Shown here: positions 42,564 to 51,699 of the stretch, piece after piece | Numbering within the stretch: position 1 is the stretch's first letter | Layout of the letters: each line of letters begins with the position of its first letter | Origin: an uncultured Sutterella sp. | Lineage (GTDB): Bacteria; Pseudomonadota; Gammaproteobacteria; Burkholderiales; Burkholderiaceae_F | NCBI GenBank assembly: GCA_900754475.1 | Contig: CAAECY010000004.1 | Location: forward strand, 1 to 55,258 | Direction: 5' to 3' | DNA length: 55,258 bases | The notes under the pieces: model-generated | What the model saw: the letters and a program-made list of their open reading frames with translations, nothing else | Told to the model about the DNA's origin: nothing | Databases searched by the model: none | Translations under genes and position numbers: made by a program

Positions 42564-42604
42564 AAGGCGCCCTTTCTTCAATTCGTTGACATCTCAGATT
42601 TCGA

Positions 42605-44332
42605 TCAGTCGAAGAGGTCGCGCGCGAGCTTCATCGGGCAGTAGGAGGGTCCGCACATCGAGCAGAAGTGAGCCGTTCGGGCGCCGCGCCCCTTGAGCTG
42701 CTCGCCGTGAAAGCGCCGTGCGCGCTCCGGATCGACCGAAAGGAGGAACTGGTCGTCCCAGCGGAATTCGAAGCGCGCGGCGCTCATCGCCGCGTCCCGC
42801 AGAAGCGCCCCGGGGATCCCCTTCGCGATGTCGGCCGCGTGGGCCGCAATGCGAAAGACCGCCATTCCTTCGCGCACGTCGCAAGCGTCGGGAAGACCCA
42901 AGTGCTCTTTGGGCGTCACGTAGCAGAGCATGGCCGTGCCCGCGGCACCGATCGTCGTCGCGCCGATGGCGGCCGTCACATGATCGTACCCCGCACCGAT
43001 GTCGGTCACGAGGGGTCCGAGCGTGTAGAAAGGCGCTTCGGCGCACCAGTCGTCTTCGAGCCGCTGATTTTCAACGACGCCCGAGAGCGGAACGTGTCCC
43101 GGTCCTTCGATCATCACCTGAACGCCCCGACGGCCCGCGGCGGCGTTCAATTGCCCCAACGTCCGAAGTTCCGCAAACTGCGCGGCGTCGTTTCCGTCCG
43201 CGATCGACCCCGAGCGAAGGCCGTCGCCCAGCGACAACGTAATGTCGTAGCGGGCGGCCGTATCAAGAATCTCGTCGAAGTGTTCGTAGAGGAAGTTTTC
43301 CCGCCCGTGATCCTTCATCCAACGGGCGAGAATGCCGCCTCCGCGCGAAACGATGCCCGTCAAGCGGTTGCGGGTGAGTTCGACGTGCGCTTTGAGTACC
43401 CCCGCGTGAATCGTCATGTAGTCGACCCCGGACTCGGCCTGCTCGACAAGCACCTCGCGGAAGATCTCCCAGGAGAGGTTCGCGGGGTCGCCGCCCGCGC
43501 GCTCGAGCGCTTCGTAAATCGGAACGGTGCCGAGCGGCACGGGCGAGGCGCGCAGGAGCATTTCGCGGGTCGTGCGGATTTCCGGGCCCGTCGAAAGGTC
43601 CATCACCGTGTCCGCCCCGCAAAAGAGCGCTTCGCGCAGTTTCGCGTACTCTTCGCGACCCGACTTGGACGACGCGCTCGTACCGATGTTGGCGTTCACT
43701 TTCGTCGAGAAGGCTCGCCCGATCACCATGGGTTCGGCTTCGGGGTGGCGGACGTTGAGGGGGATGACGGCGCGGCGTCGGGCGACTTCGTCGCGAACGA
43801 ATTCGGGCGTGAAGGCGGGAGCGGCAAGGAGCTTCGCGTAAAGCGCCTCCGCGCGGGGATTCCCGCAGCGGCTCAGTTCTTCGAGAAACGCTTCGCGCCC
43901 GAGATTTTCGCGCTCGGCCGCAAAGGCCATTTCGGGAGTCACGCGCCCTTCGCGGGCACTCTGGAGTTGCGTGGGGGCGCCGGGCTCGGGCCGGGCGCGA
44001 AGGCGCGGCACTCCCGTCCCGTCCCCTTCCCCGAAGGGGCCCGTCACGTCGGAAAGCCACATGGCGGGCTGACGGCCGCCGCCGAAACATTCGGGCGTCG
44101 GCTCCAATTCGATGCGACGAAAGGGTACGGGCTCGCCGAAGGTGCTCGGGCGATAGACGCGAAGGCCGGGCAAACGCCCCGCGAAAAGACGGATGCGTTC
44201 ATTGGCATCGGCGGCGTCGGGCGTTTCGGGGGTATCGGCGGACCGCTCGTGCGCGGCAATCGGAATGATCGACGCTTCCGGAGCGCTCGAAACCGTCGAG
44301 GCGGCGCAGGACTTTTCGGTCGGGTTCGTCAT
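42605..44332 (-). CDS. thiC: Phosphomethylpyrimidine synthase
   Basis: A 575-residue radical-SAM enzyme converting aminoimidazole ribotide to HMP phosphate in thiamine synthesis. An N-terminal ThiC-associated region (about 1-140) is followed by the TIM-barrel core (VNANIGTSASS, ADTVMDLSTG, TIHAGV, SRGGGILARWM, SLGDGLRSGS, EGPGHVPL, GAGYDHVTAAIGA). The C-terminal [4Fe-4S] motif is CSMCGPSYC. An AGGAGG site lies seven bases before the ATG. A TPP riboswitch lies upstream at 44621-44707, so expression should fall when thiamine pyrophosphate is plentiful. No other thi gene is adjacent. Confidence 0.97.
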   Translation of the reverse strand: MTNPTEKSCAASTVSSAPEASIIPIAAHERSADTPETPDAADANERIRLFAGRLPGLRVYRPSTFGEPVPFRRIELEPTPECFGGGRQPAMWLSDVTGPFGEGDGTGVPRLRARPEPGAPTQLQSAREGRVTPEMAFAAERENLGREAFLEELSRCGNPRAEALYAKLLAAPAFTPEFVRDEVARRRAVIPLNVRHPEAEPMVIGRAFSTKVNANIGTSASSKSGREEYAKLREALFCGADTVMDLSTGPEIRTTREMLLRASPVPLGTVPIYEALERAGGDPANLSWEIFREVLVEQAESGVDYMTIHAGVLKAHVELTRNRLTGIVSRGGGILARWMKDHGRENFLYEHFDEILDTAARYDITLSLGDGLRSGSIADGNDAAQFAELRTLGQLNAAAGRRGVQVMIEGPGHVPLSGVVENQRLEDDWCAEAPFYTLGPLVTDIGAGYDHVTAAIGATTIGAAGTAMLCYVTPKEHLGLPDACDVREGMAVFRIAAHAADIAKGIPGALLRDAAMSAARFEFRWDDQFLLSVDPERARRFHGEQLKGRGARTAHFCSMCGPSYCPMKLARDLFD

Positions 44333-44620
44333 GAAGGATCCTCCTGTGGCGACGAATGGAAAACGTGCGCGGAGGATCCGGAATCGGAACGGGAGAAAGG
44401 GGCGGGAAAGAAAACGAGAAAGCAATAGGAACGAAGAACGAACGGATGTTCCGCGCTCCGAACGCCGAGCAAAAAGCCGTCCTCGTTTCGTTCCTCGGAT
44501 TTGCAAGCGATCGGTGACGCACGGCTTGTCGACGTGCGACGCGCCTTGACGGCGTCCGATTTCGAGGTCGCCGTCTCTTGCAAAGAGTGCCGTACGACTT
44601 TCGCGTCTTGCGTGTTTTTC
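44333..44620 (-). other. thiC leader between riboswitch and start codon
   Basis: About 290 untranslated bases. An AAGCCGT/ACGGCTT pair with a long loop followed by TTTGC (minus strand, 44473-44527) could be a weak terminator controlled by the riboswitch. The start codon's AGGAGG lies far from the aptamer, so termination control is more likely than masking. Confidence 0.4.
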
Positions 44621-44707
44621 GTGCGTTTCCCGCCGCAGGTCTCAACCCGATCCGGTGCTGGAAGTATTTCTCAACCAGGCCACACGGGCCCGGTACCCTC
44701 AACGCAC
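44621..44707 (-). promoter_or_regulatory. TPP (THI-box) riboswitch
   Basis: On the minus strand, GTGCGTT (complement of 44701-44707) pairs with AACGCAC (complement of 44621-44627) as a seven-base P1. Between them are the conserved TPP elements in order: TGGTTGAGA (consensus TGGCTGAGA), then ACCGGATCGGGTTGAGACC, GCGGCGGGAA (consensus ACCTGATC...TAATACCTGCGAAGGGAA). About 23 of 31 positions of the second half match the E. coli thiC aptamer. The placement upstream of thiC confirms the call. Confidence 0.88.
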
Positions 44708-44781
44708 TTCGAATAATACGACCGGGGACGTCCGTGCGGGAGGAAAACAACCGAAAGCCCGACCTTCTTCAAAGCAGCGCG

Positions 44782-45315
44782 TTATTCGGCGTCCTTTTCG
44801 GAGGCCTTCTCGCCGAAAGCGGGCTCCTCGCGGAAGGACTGCGCTTGCGCGGCCTTTTGCTTCCCGATCTTTTCGAGGTTGCGAAGGAGTTCGCGCGAGT
44901 GCAAGGCCACCATGTCGACCGTCAAGCCCCGTCCTTCGGGCGCGCGACCGCGCGCGTCGTTACGGGGAATGCCGTGCTCGAACGTGTGGTAGACGACCGT
45001 GCGGATGACGCCTTCGGTCGACTCGACTTCGTAGGTGATGACGAAGGGGCAGGCGTCGGCGCCGCTTCCTGCGGGGAGGCGCTTCACGTCGGCGCCCGCG
45101 GCACGAAAGCCCTTTTCCATTGCGTCGACGAGCGCCGGGCTCTTCACGGAGCTGTTTTCAAGAAGGCACACCGACATGTAGTCGACGGGCGCGAACTGCG
45201 CCGTTTCGTCCTGCTCGGGGGCCGTTTCGGGTCGGTCGCCCGAGAAGCTCGAGCAGCCCGCAAGCAAAAGAGCGGCCGAGAGAAGACCGGCCGTCGGTCG
45301 GAAGGCGTGAAACAT
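44782..45315 (-). CDS. Small lipoprotein, Sbal_3080-like
   Basis: A 177-residue lipoprotein with lipobox LLLAGC (Cys at about 20) and a soluble part with CLLENSSVKSPALVDAMEKG, a conserved cysteine and strand pair (DACPFVITYEVES), and a charged C-terminal tail. It resembles the Sbal_3080 lipoprotein group. A second, diverged member lies at 48832-49341 (compare ICVVEPGLVEPEVHEVLLEL and ACRLTLVYSW). Role unknown. It lies alone, upstream of the TPP riboswitch on the same strand. Confidence 0.75.
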   Translation of the reverse strand: MFHAFRPTAGLLSAALLLAGCSSFSGDRPETAPEQDETAQFAPVDYMSVCLLENSSVKSPALVDAMEKGFRAAGADVKRLPAGSGADACPFVITYEVESTEGVIRTVVYHTFEHGIPRNDARGRAPEGRGLTVDMVALHSRELLRNLEKIGKQKAAQAQSFREEPAFGEKASEKDAE

Positions 45316-45743
45316 GGTCTGGCTCCTCACTGATGAAGGGCGGCTCCGCCGAGGGTCCGGGGGCACCGCTACGGGAAACTATAGGACATGCCGCGCGCGA
45401 GTGCACGGGGCGGCCGCCATAAACAGAAAGGAATGCGCAAAACGCCCGACGCGCAAAGCCCGTTTGAACCTGTATAGTGGGAAGAGGAAGACCGCGCGCG
45501 ACGAGCTCCCTTCCAAGAGTCCTTCACGAAGGTCCTTGAAAAAAGACCTTTGCGCGCACGTCCTTCCGTTCAGGCTACACTAACGAGACGACCGCCCCGT
45601 CCGTCGACGCGTGCCGAACGACGTCCCGCCCCCGAGGTTTCCGTCGCACGCGCGGCCGATCGTGCTCCCTCCGCTTCGATCGCCTTCGACCCGATGCGAG
45701 GGCCGAGTCGTTTGCTCAACCTTCTTTCGGATTTGCACAAACA
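45316..45743. other. Intergenic region before the FixJ-type regulator
   Basis: No gene. An extended -10, TGTATAGT (about 45472-45479), and a TACACT element near 45576 could start plus-strand transcripts with leaders of about 260 or 160 bases. Two small hairpins (CCTT/AAGG; AAGGTC/GACCTT) lie between them. Confidence 0.4.
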
Positions 45744-46385
45744 ATGAATTTCACCAATCTGTCCGGGAATTTCGAGTACAAGCCCCTCATCCGCGTCATC
45801 GACGACGACGACGCCGTGCGTCGCTCCTGGGCGTTTTTGCTGAGCGGCGAATCCTACGACGTCGTTACCTACGCCGATGCGGGGAGTTTCCTCGCTTCGA
45901 GCGATTTCCGCCGCTACGGCGCCATTTTGCTTGACGTGCGCATGCCCAACATGTCGGGGCTCGAACTGCAGAACCGCCTGAAAGAACTCGGCTGCGACCT
46001 CCCGATCATCTTCGTTTCGGGCCACGGCGACATCGACATGGCGGTCAACACGCTCAAGAACGGCGCCGTCGACTTCCTTCAGAAGCCCGTCAAGGACGAC
46101 CGCCTCCTCGAAGTGATCGACGCCGCGGTCGCGCGCAACAAGGCCGCCCGACGCGATCAGGCCGAAGTGGCCGACTTCAAGGCGCGCCTCGAGCAGTTGA
46201 CGCAACGCGAACGCGAAGTGATTCGCATGGTCGCGCAGGGCTACTCCAACAAGGAAGTGGCGGCCGAATTCGGCATTTCCGAAAAGACCGTCCAGGTCCA
46301 CCGCGGGAGCGCCTACCGCAAGCTCGACCTCCACAACGCGGCCGAAATCGCGCGCCTCCTGCTCCGTTCGGGCGACCCCCTCTGA
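45744..46385 (+). CDS. FixJ/NarL-type response regulator
   Basis: A 213-residue regulator. The receiver domain has acidic pocket Asp20-23, phosphoacceptor Asp64 (ILLDVRMPNMSG) and Lys113 (LQKPVKDDRLL). A LuxR-type helix-turn-helix follows (LTQREREVIRMVAQGYSNKEVA ... SEKTVQVHRG). FixJ/TtrR-type regulators usually pair with a kinase sensing oxygen, tetrathionate or carboxylates, but no kinase is adjacent, so this is an orphan here. It has its own terminator. Confidence 0.93.
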   Translation: MNFTNLSGNFEYKPLIRVIDDDDAVRRSWAFLLSGESYDVVTYADAGSFLASSDFRRYGAILLDVRMPNMSGLELQNRLKELGCDLPIIFVSGHGDIDMAVNTLKNGAVDFLQKPVKDDRLLEVIDAAVARNKAARRDQAEVADFKARLEQLTQREREVIRMVAQGYSNKEVAAEFGISEKTVQVHRGSAYRKLDLHNAAEIARLLLRSGDPL

Positions 46386-46807
46386 TACGGAAAAGAAAGA
46401 CTCGATGAAGAGAAGCGTCCGACGGTCGGGCGCTTCCCTTTCGATCTCCAAGCCGGCATCCCTTGGCGGGGATGTCGGCTTTTTTGTGTGGTTTTTTGTC
46501 CTTTCGCCTATTTTCGGGAACCGTTCGGCCCCCGACGGGGTCGTTTTGAGGCATACTTTCGGCACTTTCGAAGCGCTCGGCCGCTTTTCACGAAGCGGCG
46601 TCGGACGTGCTTCGCGCGCGCGACCCCCTCTCCTTCGTCGAGCGTTCCCTTTCGGCTTCTCCCCGCCGCATGTCGTGCGGTGCGCGGTCGAGACGGCCCC
46701 GGAAGGCTCCCTTCGAAGTCGATCGAGCTCCGACGTTTCGTTCATTCGACCACGTCCGTCGCGTGCCCCGGCCCTTTTCCATTTTCTACTTTTTGGAGAC
46801 TGCCGAC
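46386..46807. other. Intergenic region before fhs
   Basis: No gene. After the terminator at 46451-46486, CATACT (46553-46558) is a possible -10 and GCCGCTT/AAGCGGC (46580-46599) forms a leader hairpin. I see no known THF or glycine riboswitch pattern. Confidence 0.4.
46451..46486 (+). terminator. Terminator after the FixJ-type regulator
   Basis: AGCCGGCATCCC pairs with GGGATGTCGGCT, one mismatch, followed by TTTTTT. Confidence 0.88.
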
Positions 46808-48451
46808 ATGCTCAGCGACATCGAAATCGCCCAGGCTGCACGACTCACCCCCATCGACGAGCTCGCTCACTCCGCGGGCCTTGCCGACGCGGAATTCGAA
46901 CCCTACGGCCGCGACAAGGCGAAGGTCGACCTCGACCCCGCCCGCAAGGAACGCGGCCGCCTGATTCTCGTCACGGCCACCTCGGGCATGCCCGCGGGGT
47001 CGGGCAAAACCACCACCTCGATCGCGCTCGCGCAGGGTTTGAAGAAAATCGGCAAGTCGGCCGTTCTCGCCCTTCGCGAACCCTCGCTCGGTCCCGTCTT
47101 CGGCATGAAGGGCGGTGCCGCCGGGGGCGGCTACAGCCAGGTCCTTCCGATGGAAGCGATCAACCTCCACTTCACGGGCGACCTCCACGCGATCACCGCG
47201 GCGAACAACCTCCTCGCGGCCCTTCTCGACAACGCCCGTCACCAGGGTCAGGTGGAACTTCGCGAAATCTTCTGGCGCCGCGTCATGGACGTGAACGACC
47301 GGATGCTGCGCAACATCGTGAGCGGCCTCGGCGGCCCGGCGAACGGCATCCCGACGGAAGCGGGCTTTGACATTACGGCCGCCTCCGAACTGATGGCGGT
47401 GCTCTGTCTCGCGGACGGCATGGAAGACCTCCGTGCCCGCATCGACCGTATCGTCCTCGGCATCCGCAAGGACGGCACGGCCTACACCTGCAAGGACCTC
47501 GGCGCGACGGGGGCGCTTCTCGCCCTCTTGAAGGACGCGATGAAGCCCAACCTCGTGCAGTCGATCGAGGGCAACCTCGCTTTTGTGCACGGCGGCCCCT
47601 TTGCCAACATCGCGCACGGCTGCAACTCCCTCGCCGCCACGCGCGCCGCTTTGAAGTTGGGCGACTTCGCCGTGACGGAAGCGGGCTTCGGCTCGGACCT
47701 CGGCGCCGAAAAGTTCATCGACATCAAGTGCCGCATGGCGGGGCTCAAACCCTCCGCCGTGGTGCTCGTCACGTCCACGAAGGCCCTCAAGTGGCACGGC
47801 GGCGTGCCCCTCCCTGAAATCGGCAAGCCCGACGTCGAAGCGCTTCGCAAGGGTCTTTGCAACCTCGACGCGCACGTGCGCAACCTCAAGAATTTCGGGC
47901 CCGAAATCGTCGTCTCCCTCAACCACTTCCACACGGATACGGATGAGGAAATCGAAATCATCCGCAACCGCTGCGCCGAACTCGGCGTGCGCTTTGCGGT
48001 CTGCGACGGGTTCGCCCGCGGCGGCGACGGTGCCGTGGAACTTGCGCGCGCCGTTCTCGAAGCGGCCGACGAGCCCCGCGAACTTCACTTCGCCTACGAA
48101 GAAGACGCTCCGCTCCTTGACAAGGTGACGGCGGTCGTCCGCAAGGTCTACGGCGGCGAAGGGATCGAACTCTCCGAAGCCGCGAAGAAGGACCTGAAGC
48201 GCATCGTCGAGCTCGGCTTCGGCCACCTCCCCGTCTGCATCGCGAAGACCCCCTTCTCGCTTACGGCCGACGGCAAGGCGCTCGGCGCTCCGACGGGCTT
48301 CACGGTCCCCGTGCAGCGCTTCATCCTCAATGCCGGTGCCGGTTTCGTCGTCGTGACGACGGGCGCCGTCATGCGCATGCCCGGCCTCCCGAAGGCGCCC
48401 GCCGCCATGCAGATTGACGTCGTCGACGGGAAGATCACGGGCCTCGCCTGA
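46808..48451 (+). CDS. fhs: Formate-tetrahydrofolate ligase
   Basis: A 547-residue ATP-dependent ligase making 10-formyl-tetrahydrofolate from formate. The P-loop is GSGKTTTS (64-71), where most relatives have GEGKTTTT. Family motifs follow: LREPSLGPVFGMKGGAAGGGYSQ, INLHFTGD, VNDRMLRNI, GFDITAASELMA, VHGGPFANIAHG, EAGFGSDLGAEKF and the late GAGFVVVTTG. It links formate to purine and serine/glycine one-carbon metabolism. GGAG lies about ten bases before the ATG. It is followed by a perfect hairpin terminator. Confidence 0.96.
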   Translation: MLSDIEIAQAARLTPIDELAHSAGLADAEFEPYGRDKAKVDLDPARKERGRLILVTATSGMPAGSGKTTTSIALAQGLKKIGKSAVLALREPSLGPVFGMKGGAAGGGYSQVLPMEAINLHFTGDLHAITAANNLLAALLDNARHQGQVELREIFWRRVMDVNDRMLRNIVSGLGGPANGIPTEAGFDITAASELMAVLCLADGMEDLRARIDRIVLGIRKDGTAYTCKDLGATGALLALLKDAMKPNLVQSIEGNLAFVHGGPFANIAHGCNSLAATRAALKLGDFAVTEAGFGSDLGAEKFIDIKCRMAGLKPSAVVLVTSTKALKWHGGVPLPEIGKPDVEALRKGLCNLDAHVRNLKNFGPEIVVSLNHFHTDTDEEIEIIRNRCAELGVRFAVCDGFARGGDGAVELARAVLEAADEPRELHFAYEEDAPLLDKVTAVVRKVYGGEGIELSEAAKKDLKRIVELGFGHLPVCIAKTPFSLTADGKALGAPTGFTVPVQRFILNAGAGFVVVTTGAVMRMPGLPKAPAAMQIDVVDGKITGLA

Positions 48452-48552
48452 TCGCTCCCCTCACCCGAGGCCGACGGTTTTCGAACGGCTTCGGGTGCGG
48501 TGTCGACCCATTGTTTCCTTTGATCGCTTAAATCGATCGAAGAGAGCTTCCA

Positions 48553-48583
48553 CAGAAAACCGCGGTTTATCCGCGGTTTTCTG
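48553..48583 (+). terminator. Terminator after fhs
   Basis: CAGAAAACCGCGG and CCGCGGTTTTCTG are perfect 13-base inverted arms around TTTAT. Confidence 0.85.
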
Positions 48584-48689
48584 CATTTCGGATACGGTTT
48601 TCCACGGAGACCGCTTCGCTTCCCCGGAAAAGTCGGACTTATCGAGGGAAAACCCAAGAACGGAGCCCGTCTCCGCTCGCAACACGCTT

Positions 48690-48830
48690 GAAGTCACGCT
48701 TGAAACGAAAATCGGCGAAAAGACCTGCACCGTCGACAAGGCGTCGTCCGTGTAGGTTGCCGACGGCTAAGGTCGTACCCGCCGCTTCCGAAGGAAGTTG
48801 CTTAGCGGCAGGCACGCAAGCCCCGCCCCG
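48690..48830 (+). pseudogene. Possible remnant of a stalk (copper amine oxidase N-like) domain
   Basis: The frame reads LEVTLETKIGEKTCTVDKAS then V, a TAG, VADG, a TAA, GRT. This resembles the beta-strand repeats of exported stalk domains (IGSKTATVDGKAV ... NGRTLVPLRF), interrupted by two stops. It is short and could be chance. Confidence 0.2.
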
Positions 48831-48831
48831 A

Positions 48832-49341
48832 TTACGCCCCGATCACGGGCCGACCCGGGAAGAGTCGATCGAGCACCCGCGCGAGGTAGCGGGAAAACGG
48901 TATGAACTTGACGTGGGGCGAGACGAGGTTGCGAAGCGGATCGAAACTCGCGTTCGCGTACTTTTCTCCGTCGACATAGAGGTCGAGACTGATCGCGAAC
49001 TGCTTCACGAGAGCGGGCAGGTAGTACTGCTCCTTTCGCCACGAATAAACGAGCGTGAGACGGCACGCGCCGGGAGCGGCGTCGCGGGGGAGCGTGCGCA
49101 CGTCAAAGCGCTTTTTCTTCAAGAGCTCCAGGAGCACCTCGTGTACTTCGGGCTCGACAAGCCCCGGCTCCACCACGCAGATCGTTCGTTCCGTCGTGCG
49201 CATCGAGCCGTTCACATGCACGACGGAGCACCCTCCGAGACCGACTGCAACGAGCAGTGCGACGGGCATGAGGGCGCGGAGCGGGATGCGGGCGATACGG
49301 GAAAATCGGGTGCGAAGCCCGCGAAGGAGAGACGGGTCCAT
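48832..49341 (-). CDS. Small lipoprotein, Sbal_3080-like
   Basis: A 169-residue lipoprotein. The N-terminal region (about 20 residues, Arg-rich) is followed by a hydrophobic stretch ending in lipobox GLGGC (Cys at about 38). The mature part resembles the lipoprotein at 44782-45315: RTICVVEPGLVEPEVHEVLL, FDVRTLPRDAAPGACRLTLVYSW. It continues with strands (FAISLDLYVDGEKYANASFDPL) that the other copy lacks, and ends SRYLARVLDRLFPG. Such proteins are probably outer- or inner-membrane anchored; no function is established. Confidence 0.72.
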   Translation of the reverse strand: MDPSLLRGLRTRFSRIARIPLRALMPVALLVAVGLGGCSVVHVNGSMRTTERTICVVEPGLVEPEVHEVLLELLKKKRFDVRTLPRDAAPGACRLTLVYSWRKEQYYLPALVKQFAISLDLYVDGEKYANASFDPLRNLVSPHVKFIPFSRYLARVLDRLFPGRPVIGA

Positions 49342-50364
49342 GGGTCGGAAGGCTCGGGGAAAAACGGAGAGGCCGCGCCGGCACGAGCGCCGATTTGAGG
49401 CGGATTGCGGTCCCGAACACTCTAGCGCGGCGAAACTCCGACCTGCAAGCCGAGAGCGCGAAGAGAGCGTGAGGAAAGCCCGGAGAGAAACGGAAGAGGA
49501 GCCGAAGAAGGCCTGCGCGGAACGCGGAGAGCGATTCTCGAAATCCTGAAAAAGGAAACGGCGGTTCGGAAAAAGGAGAAAACCGAACCGCCGCAAGAGA
49601 GGAGAAACAGTCTTCGGGACTCAAGCGATGCGACCAAACATCTCATCACCAAGGACTGCTCGGAAATTCCCGTGAAGGAATTCCCTGCGGAAACCTCGAA
49701 ACCGTCGACTTCGTTTGTCCTCACTACGTCGGGGCTTCACTCCGGAAGCGGGGACCAGCCGCTTGACTCCGGAAAAATTCCGCTTTTTTCAACCACCAGA
49801 AAGAGCCACATGTCGCTCTTCCCGCCGTCGATCCGCCGGGGACCGACGACTGTTCGACTAAACAAGACACCCCAAAGGAGAAAAGAATGTCTTCATCGAA
49901 CAGGACGTAGTGTACCAAGGGGAATCCCTTGTGTGTGATCCGAAGTACGTTTTTCATTTGCGTCAAGTGTTTCTATTTGTAACATAGGGTTTTTCCGACC
50001 CGAAGACGTACTACCTTTGATCTAAACCCATACTTTGGGCTATATCAGGGGATTTTTACAGTTCAAACCTGCTTTCGGCAAATCTTCTTTTTCGTTTTCC
50101 GAAAAAGACCTGCTCGTATCTCGTAAAGGAAAACCCTCGGGATTCAATTGTTCGGTTTCTCTAAACAATCCGTTCGGAATGCGACCGTCGCCGGAAGCGT
50201 CGCTTCGATTCGCCCGCTAATCAGGCAAAAAAAAGAGGAGCGCCGAAGCGCTCCCCGCGTCGAGTTGTTTTCGGATACCCCCTCGGGGATACCGCGTCCT
50301 AAGTCCGCGGGCGGAGGCCGAAACCTCCGCTCGACGTCGCGAACGAACGCCGTTTTTCGCTTTT
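49342..50364. other. Long gene-free stretch, lower GC in its right half
   Basis: About 1 kb without a convincing gene. The hairpin GGCGGTTCGG/CCGAACCGCC lies at 49559-49592, and a small CGGAA/TTCCG hairpin followed by CTTTTTTC at about 49768-49791. From about 49880 to 50230 the composition is visibly more AT-rich than the surroundings. There an AAAGGAG ribosome-binding site precedes a seven-codon ORF (ATG at about 49888) and no longer frame. It may be a decayed gene or a regulatory or RNA region. Confidence 0.4.
50226..50254 (-). terminator. Terminator after the DcuA/DcuB-like gene
   Basis: GGAGCGC (50237-50243) pairs with GCGCTCC (50248-50254); on the minus strand a T-run follows (complement of the A-run at 50227-50234). 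Confidence 0.88.
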
Positions 50365-51699
50365 TTAGAAAACGAGCTTCGAGATGACCCAACCGATCAC
50401 GGTACCCGACACCACGAAGACGAGCCCCGGGCGCAGGTACGAGTGGTTGATGACGAAGGTACCCAAGCGGGTCGTACCGGTGCGGTCGAAAGCCGTGCAA
50501 CCGATCTGAGCGCCCCCCGGGATCATGAAGTCGCCGTAGCAGCACGCCCAGGTACCGATAAGGAATTCGGGCGGAAGGCCGAACTTGAGGCCGAGCGGCA
50601 TCATGATGGTGGTGGAGACCGTGGGCGAGAAGATGACGGTCGAAACGCAGAAAGCGGCCACGCAGAAGAGGAACGGAGCCGACGAGGCGATCCCGGAGAA
50701 GGCGTCGGAGAGCACCTGCGTGTGCGAGTCGAAGAACGTACCCGTACACCAGGCAATGCCGAAGACGCCCACGACGCCGATCAGACCGGAACGGAAGACC
50801 GAACCCGAGGCGAACTTTTCCGAGGGCACCTTGCAGACCATGATGATCACGAAGGCGGTCGCGAGCATCACCATCTGGATGAGGTTCGGGATCGGGAGCT
50901 GCGTCACCTTGTCACCCGAGACCCATTCGGGACGAAGACCGGGAACGGAGCCCACGAGAATCGAGACGAGAATGCCGAGGAGGAAGATCACGACGGCGGT
51001 CTTCGCACCCTTCTTTTCTTCGTACTTCTGCGAGAGGTCGCCACCGGCAAGCCACTGGTAGTCGCCCGAAGCCAGACGGCGCTGGAATTCGGGGTCTTCT
51101 TCCAATTCCTTGCCGCGCCAGAAGACGGAAAGGGCCGCGCAGAAGGTCGCGCAGAGGAAGGTCGGCACCGTCACGGCGAGAATCTGCCAGAAGGCGATGC
51201 CCTGCGTCGACATGATGCCCACCATGGCGGCCATGGCGGCGGACATGGGCGAAGCCATCACGCCGATGCCGGCGGAAATCACCGAGGCCGACACGGCGCG
51301 CTCGGGACGAACGCGGGCCGAGGCCGCCACTTCGGCAACGACCGGATACACCGCAAAGGCCACATACGCCGTCCCCACGAGCATCACGAAAAGCGAGCAG
51401 ACGAAGGGACCGACGATCGTGATCACCTTCGGGTACTTGCGCAGCATCTTTTCCGCAAGCCGCACGAGAAGGTCCAGGCCGCCCGAACCCTGCAACACGG
51501 ACGTCGCGGCGATCACCGCCGTAATGATGAGAAGCACCGAGGTGGGAGGCGAGCCGGGCTGAACGCCGAGACCGAGAACGAGCACGCAGACACCGAGACC
51601 GCCCGCGGCACCGAGCCCGACGCCGCCGAGGCGACCGCCCACGGCCACGCAGAGGAGCACCACCGCGAGCTGGACCCAAAACATGAGATCCATTTCCAT
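50365..51699 (-). CDS. DcuA/DcuB-family C4-dicarboxylate antiporter
   Basis: A 444-residue inner-membrane carrier with ten or more membrane segments. The match to DcuA/DcuB is strong throughout: GGRLGGVGLGAAGGLG, QPGSPPTSVLLIITAVIAA, LQGSGGLDLLVRLAEKMLR, RPERAVSASVISAGIGVMAS and SPTVSTTIMMP. It exchanges fumarate, malate, aspartate or succinate anaerobically. ATGs at 51699 and 51693 are both possible; I use the first. It lies 460 bases downstream of the MmgE/PrpD gene, separated by a terminator, so it is probably transcribed on its own. Confidence 0.92.
   Translation of the reverse strand: MEMDLMFWVQLAVVLLCVAVGGRLGGVGLGAAGGLGVCVLVLGLGVQPGSPPTSVLLIITAVIAATSVLQGSGGLDLLVRLAEKMLRKYPKVITIVGPFVCSLFVMLVGTAYVAFAVYPVVAEVAASARVRPERAVSASVISAGIGVMASPMSAAMAAMVGIMSTQGIAFWQILAVTVPTFLCATFCAALSVFWRGKELEEDPEFQRRLASGDYQWLAGGDLSQKYEEKKGAKTAVVIFLLGILVSILVGSVPGLRPEWVSGDKVTQLPIPNLIQMVMLATAFVIIMVCKVPSEKFASGSVFRSGLIGVVGVFGIAWCTGTFFDSHTQVLSDAFSGIASSAPFLFCVAAFCVSTVIFSPTVSTTIMMPLGLKFGLPPEFLIGTWACCYGDFMIPGGAQIGCTAFDRTGTTRLGTFVINHSYLRPGLVFVVSGTVIGWVISKLVF

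Larger units (their letters stand above)
48452..48831. other. Intergenic region between fhs and a lipoprotein gene
   Basis: It holds the fhs terminator (48553-48583) and a possible decayed coding remnant at about 48690-48830 (see separate entry). Nothing else is recognised. Confidence 0.4.

Noticed and set aside
49559..49592. Terminator
   Set aside because: A perfect 10-base stem but no T-run on either strand and a long purine loop.
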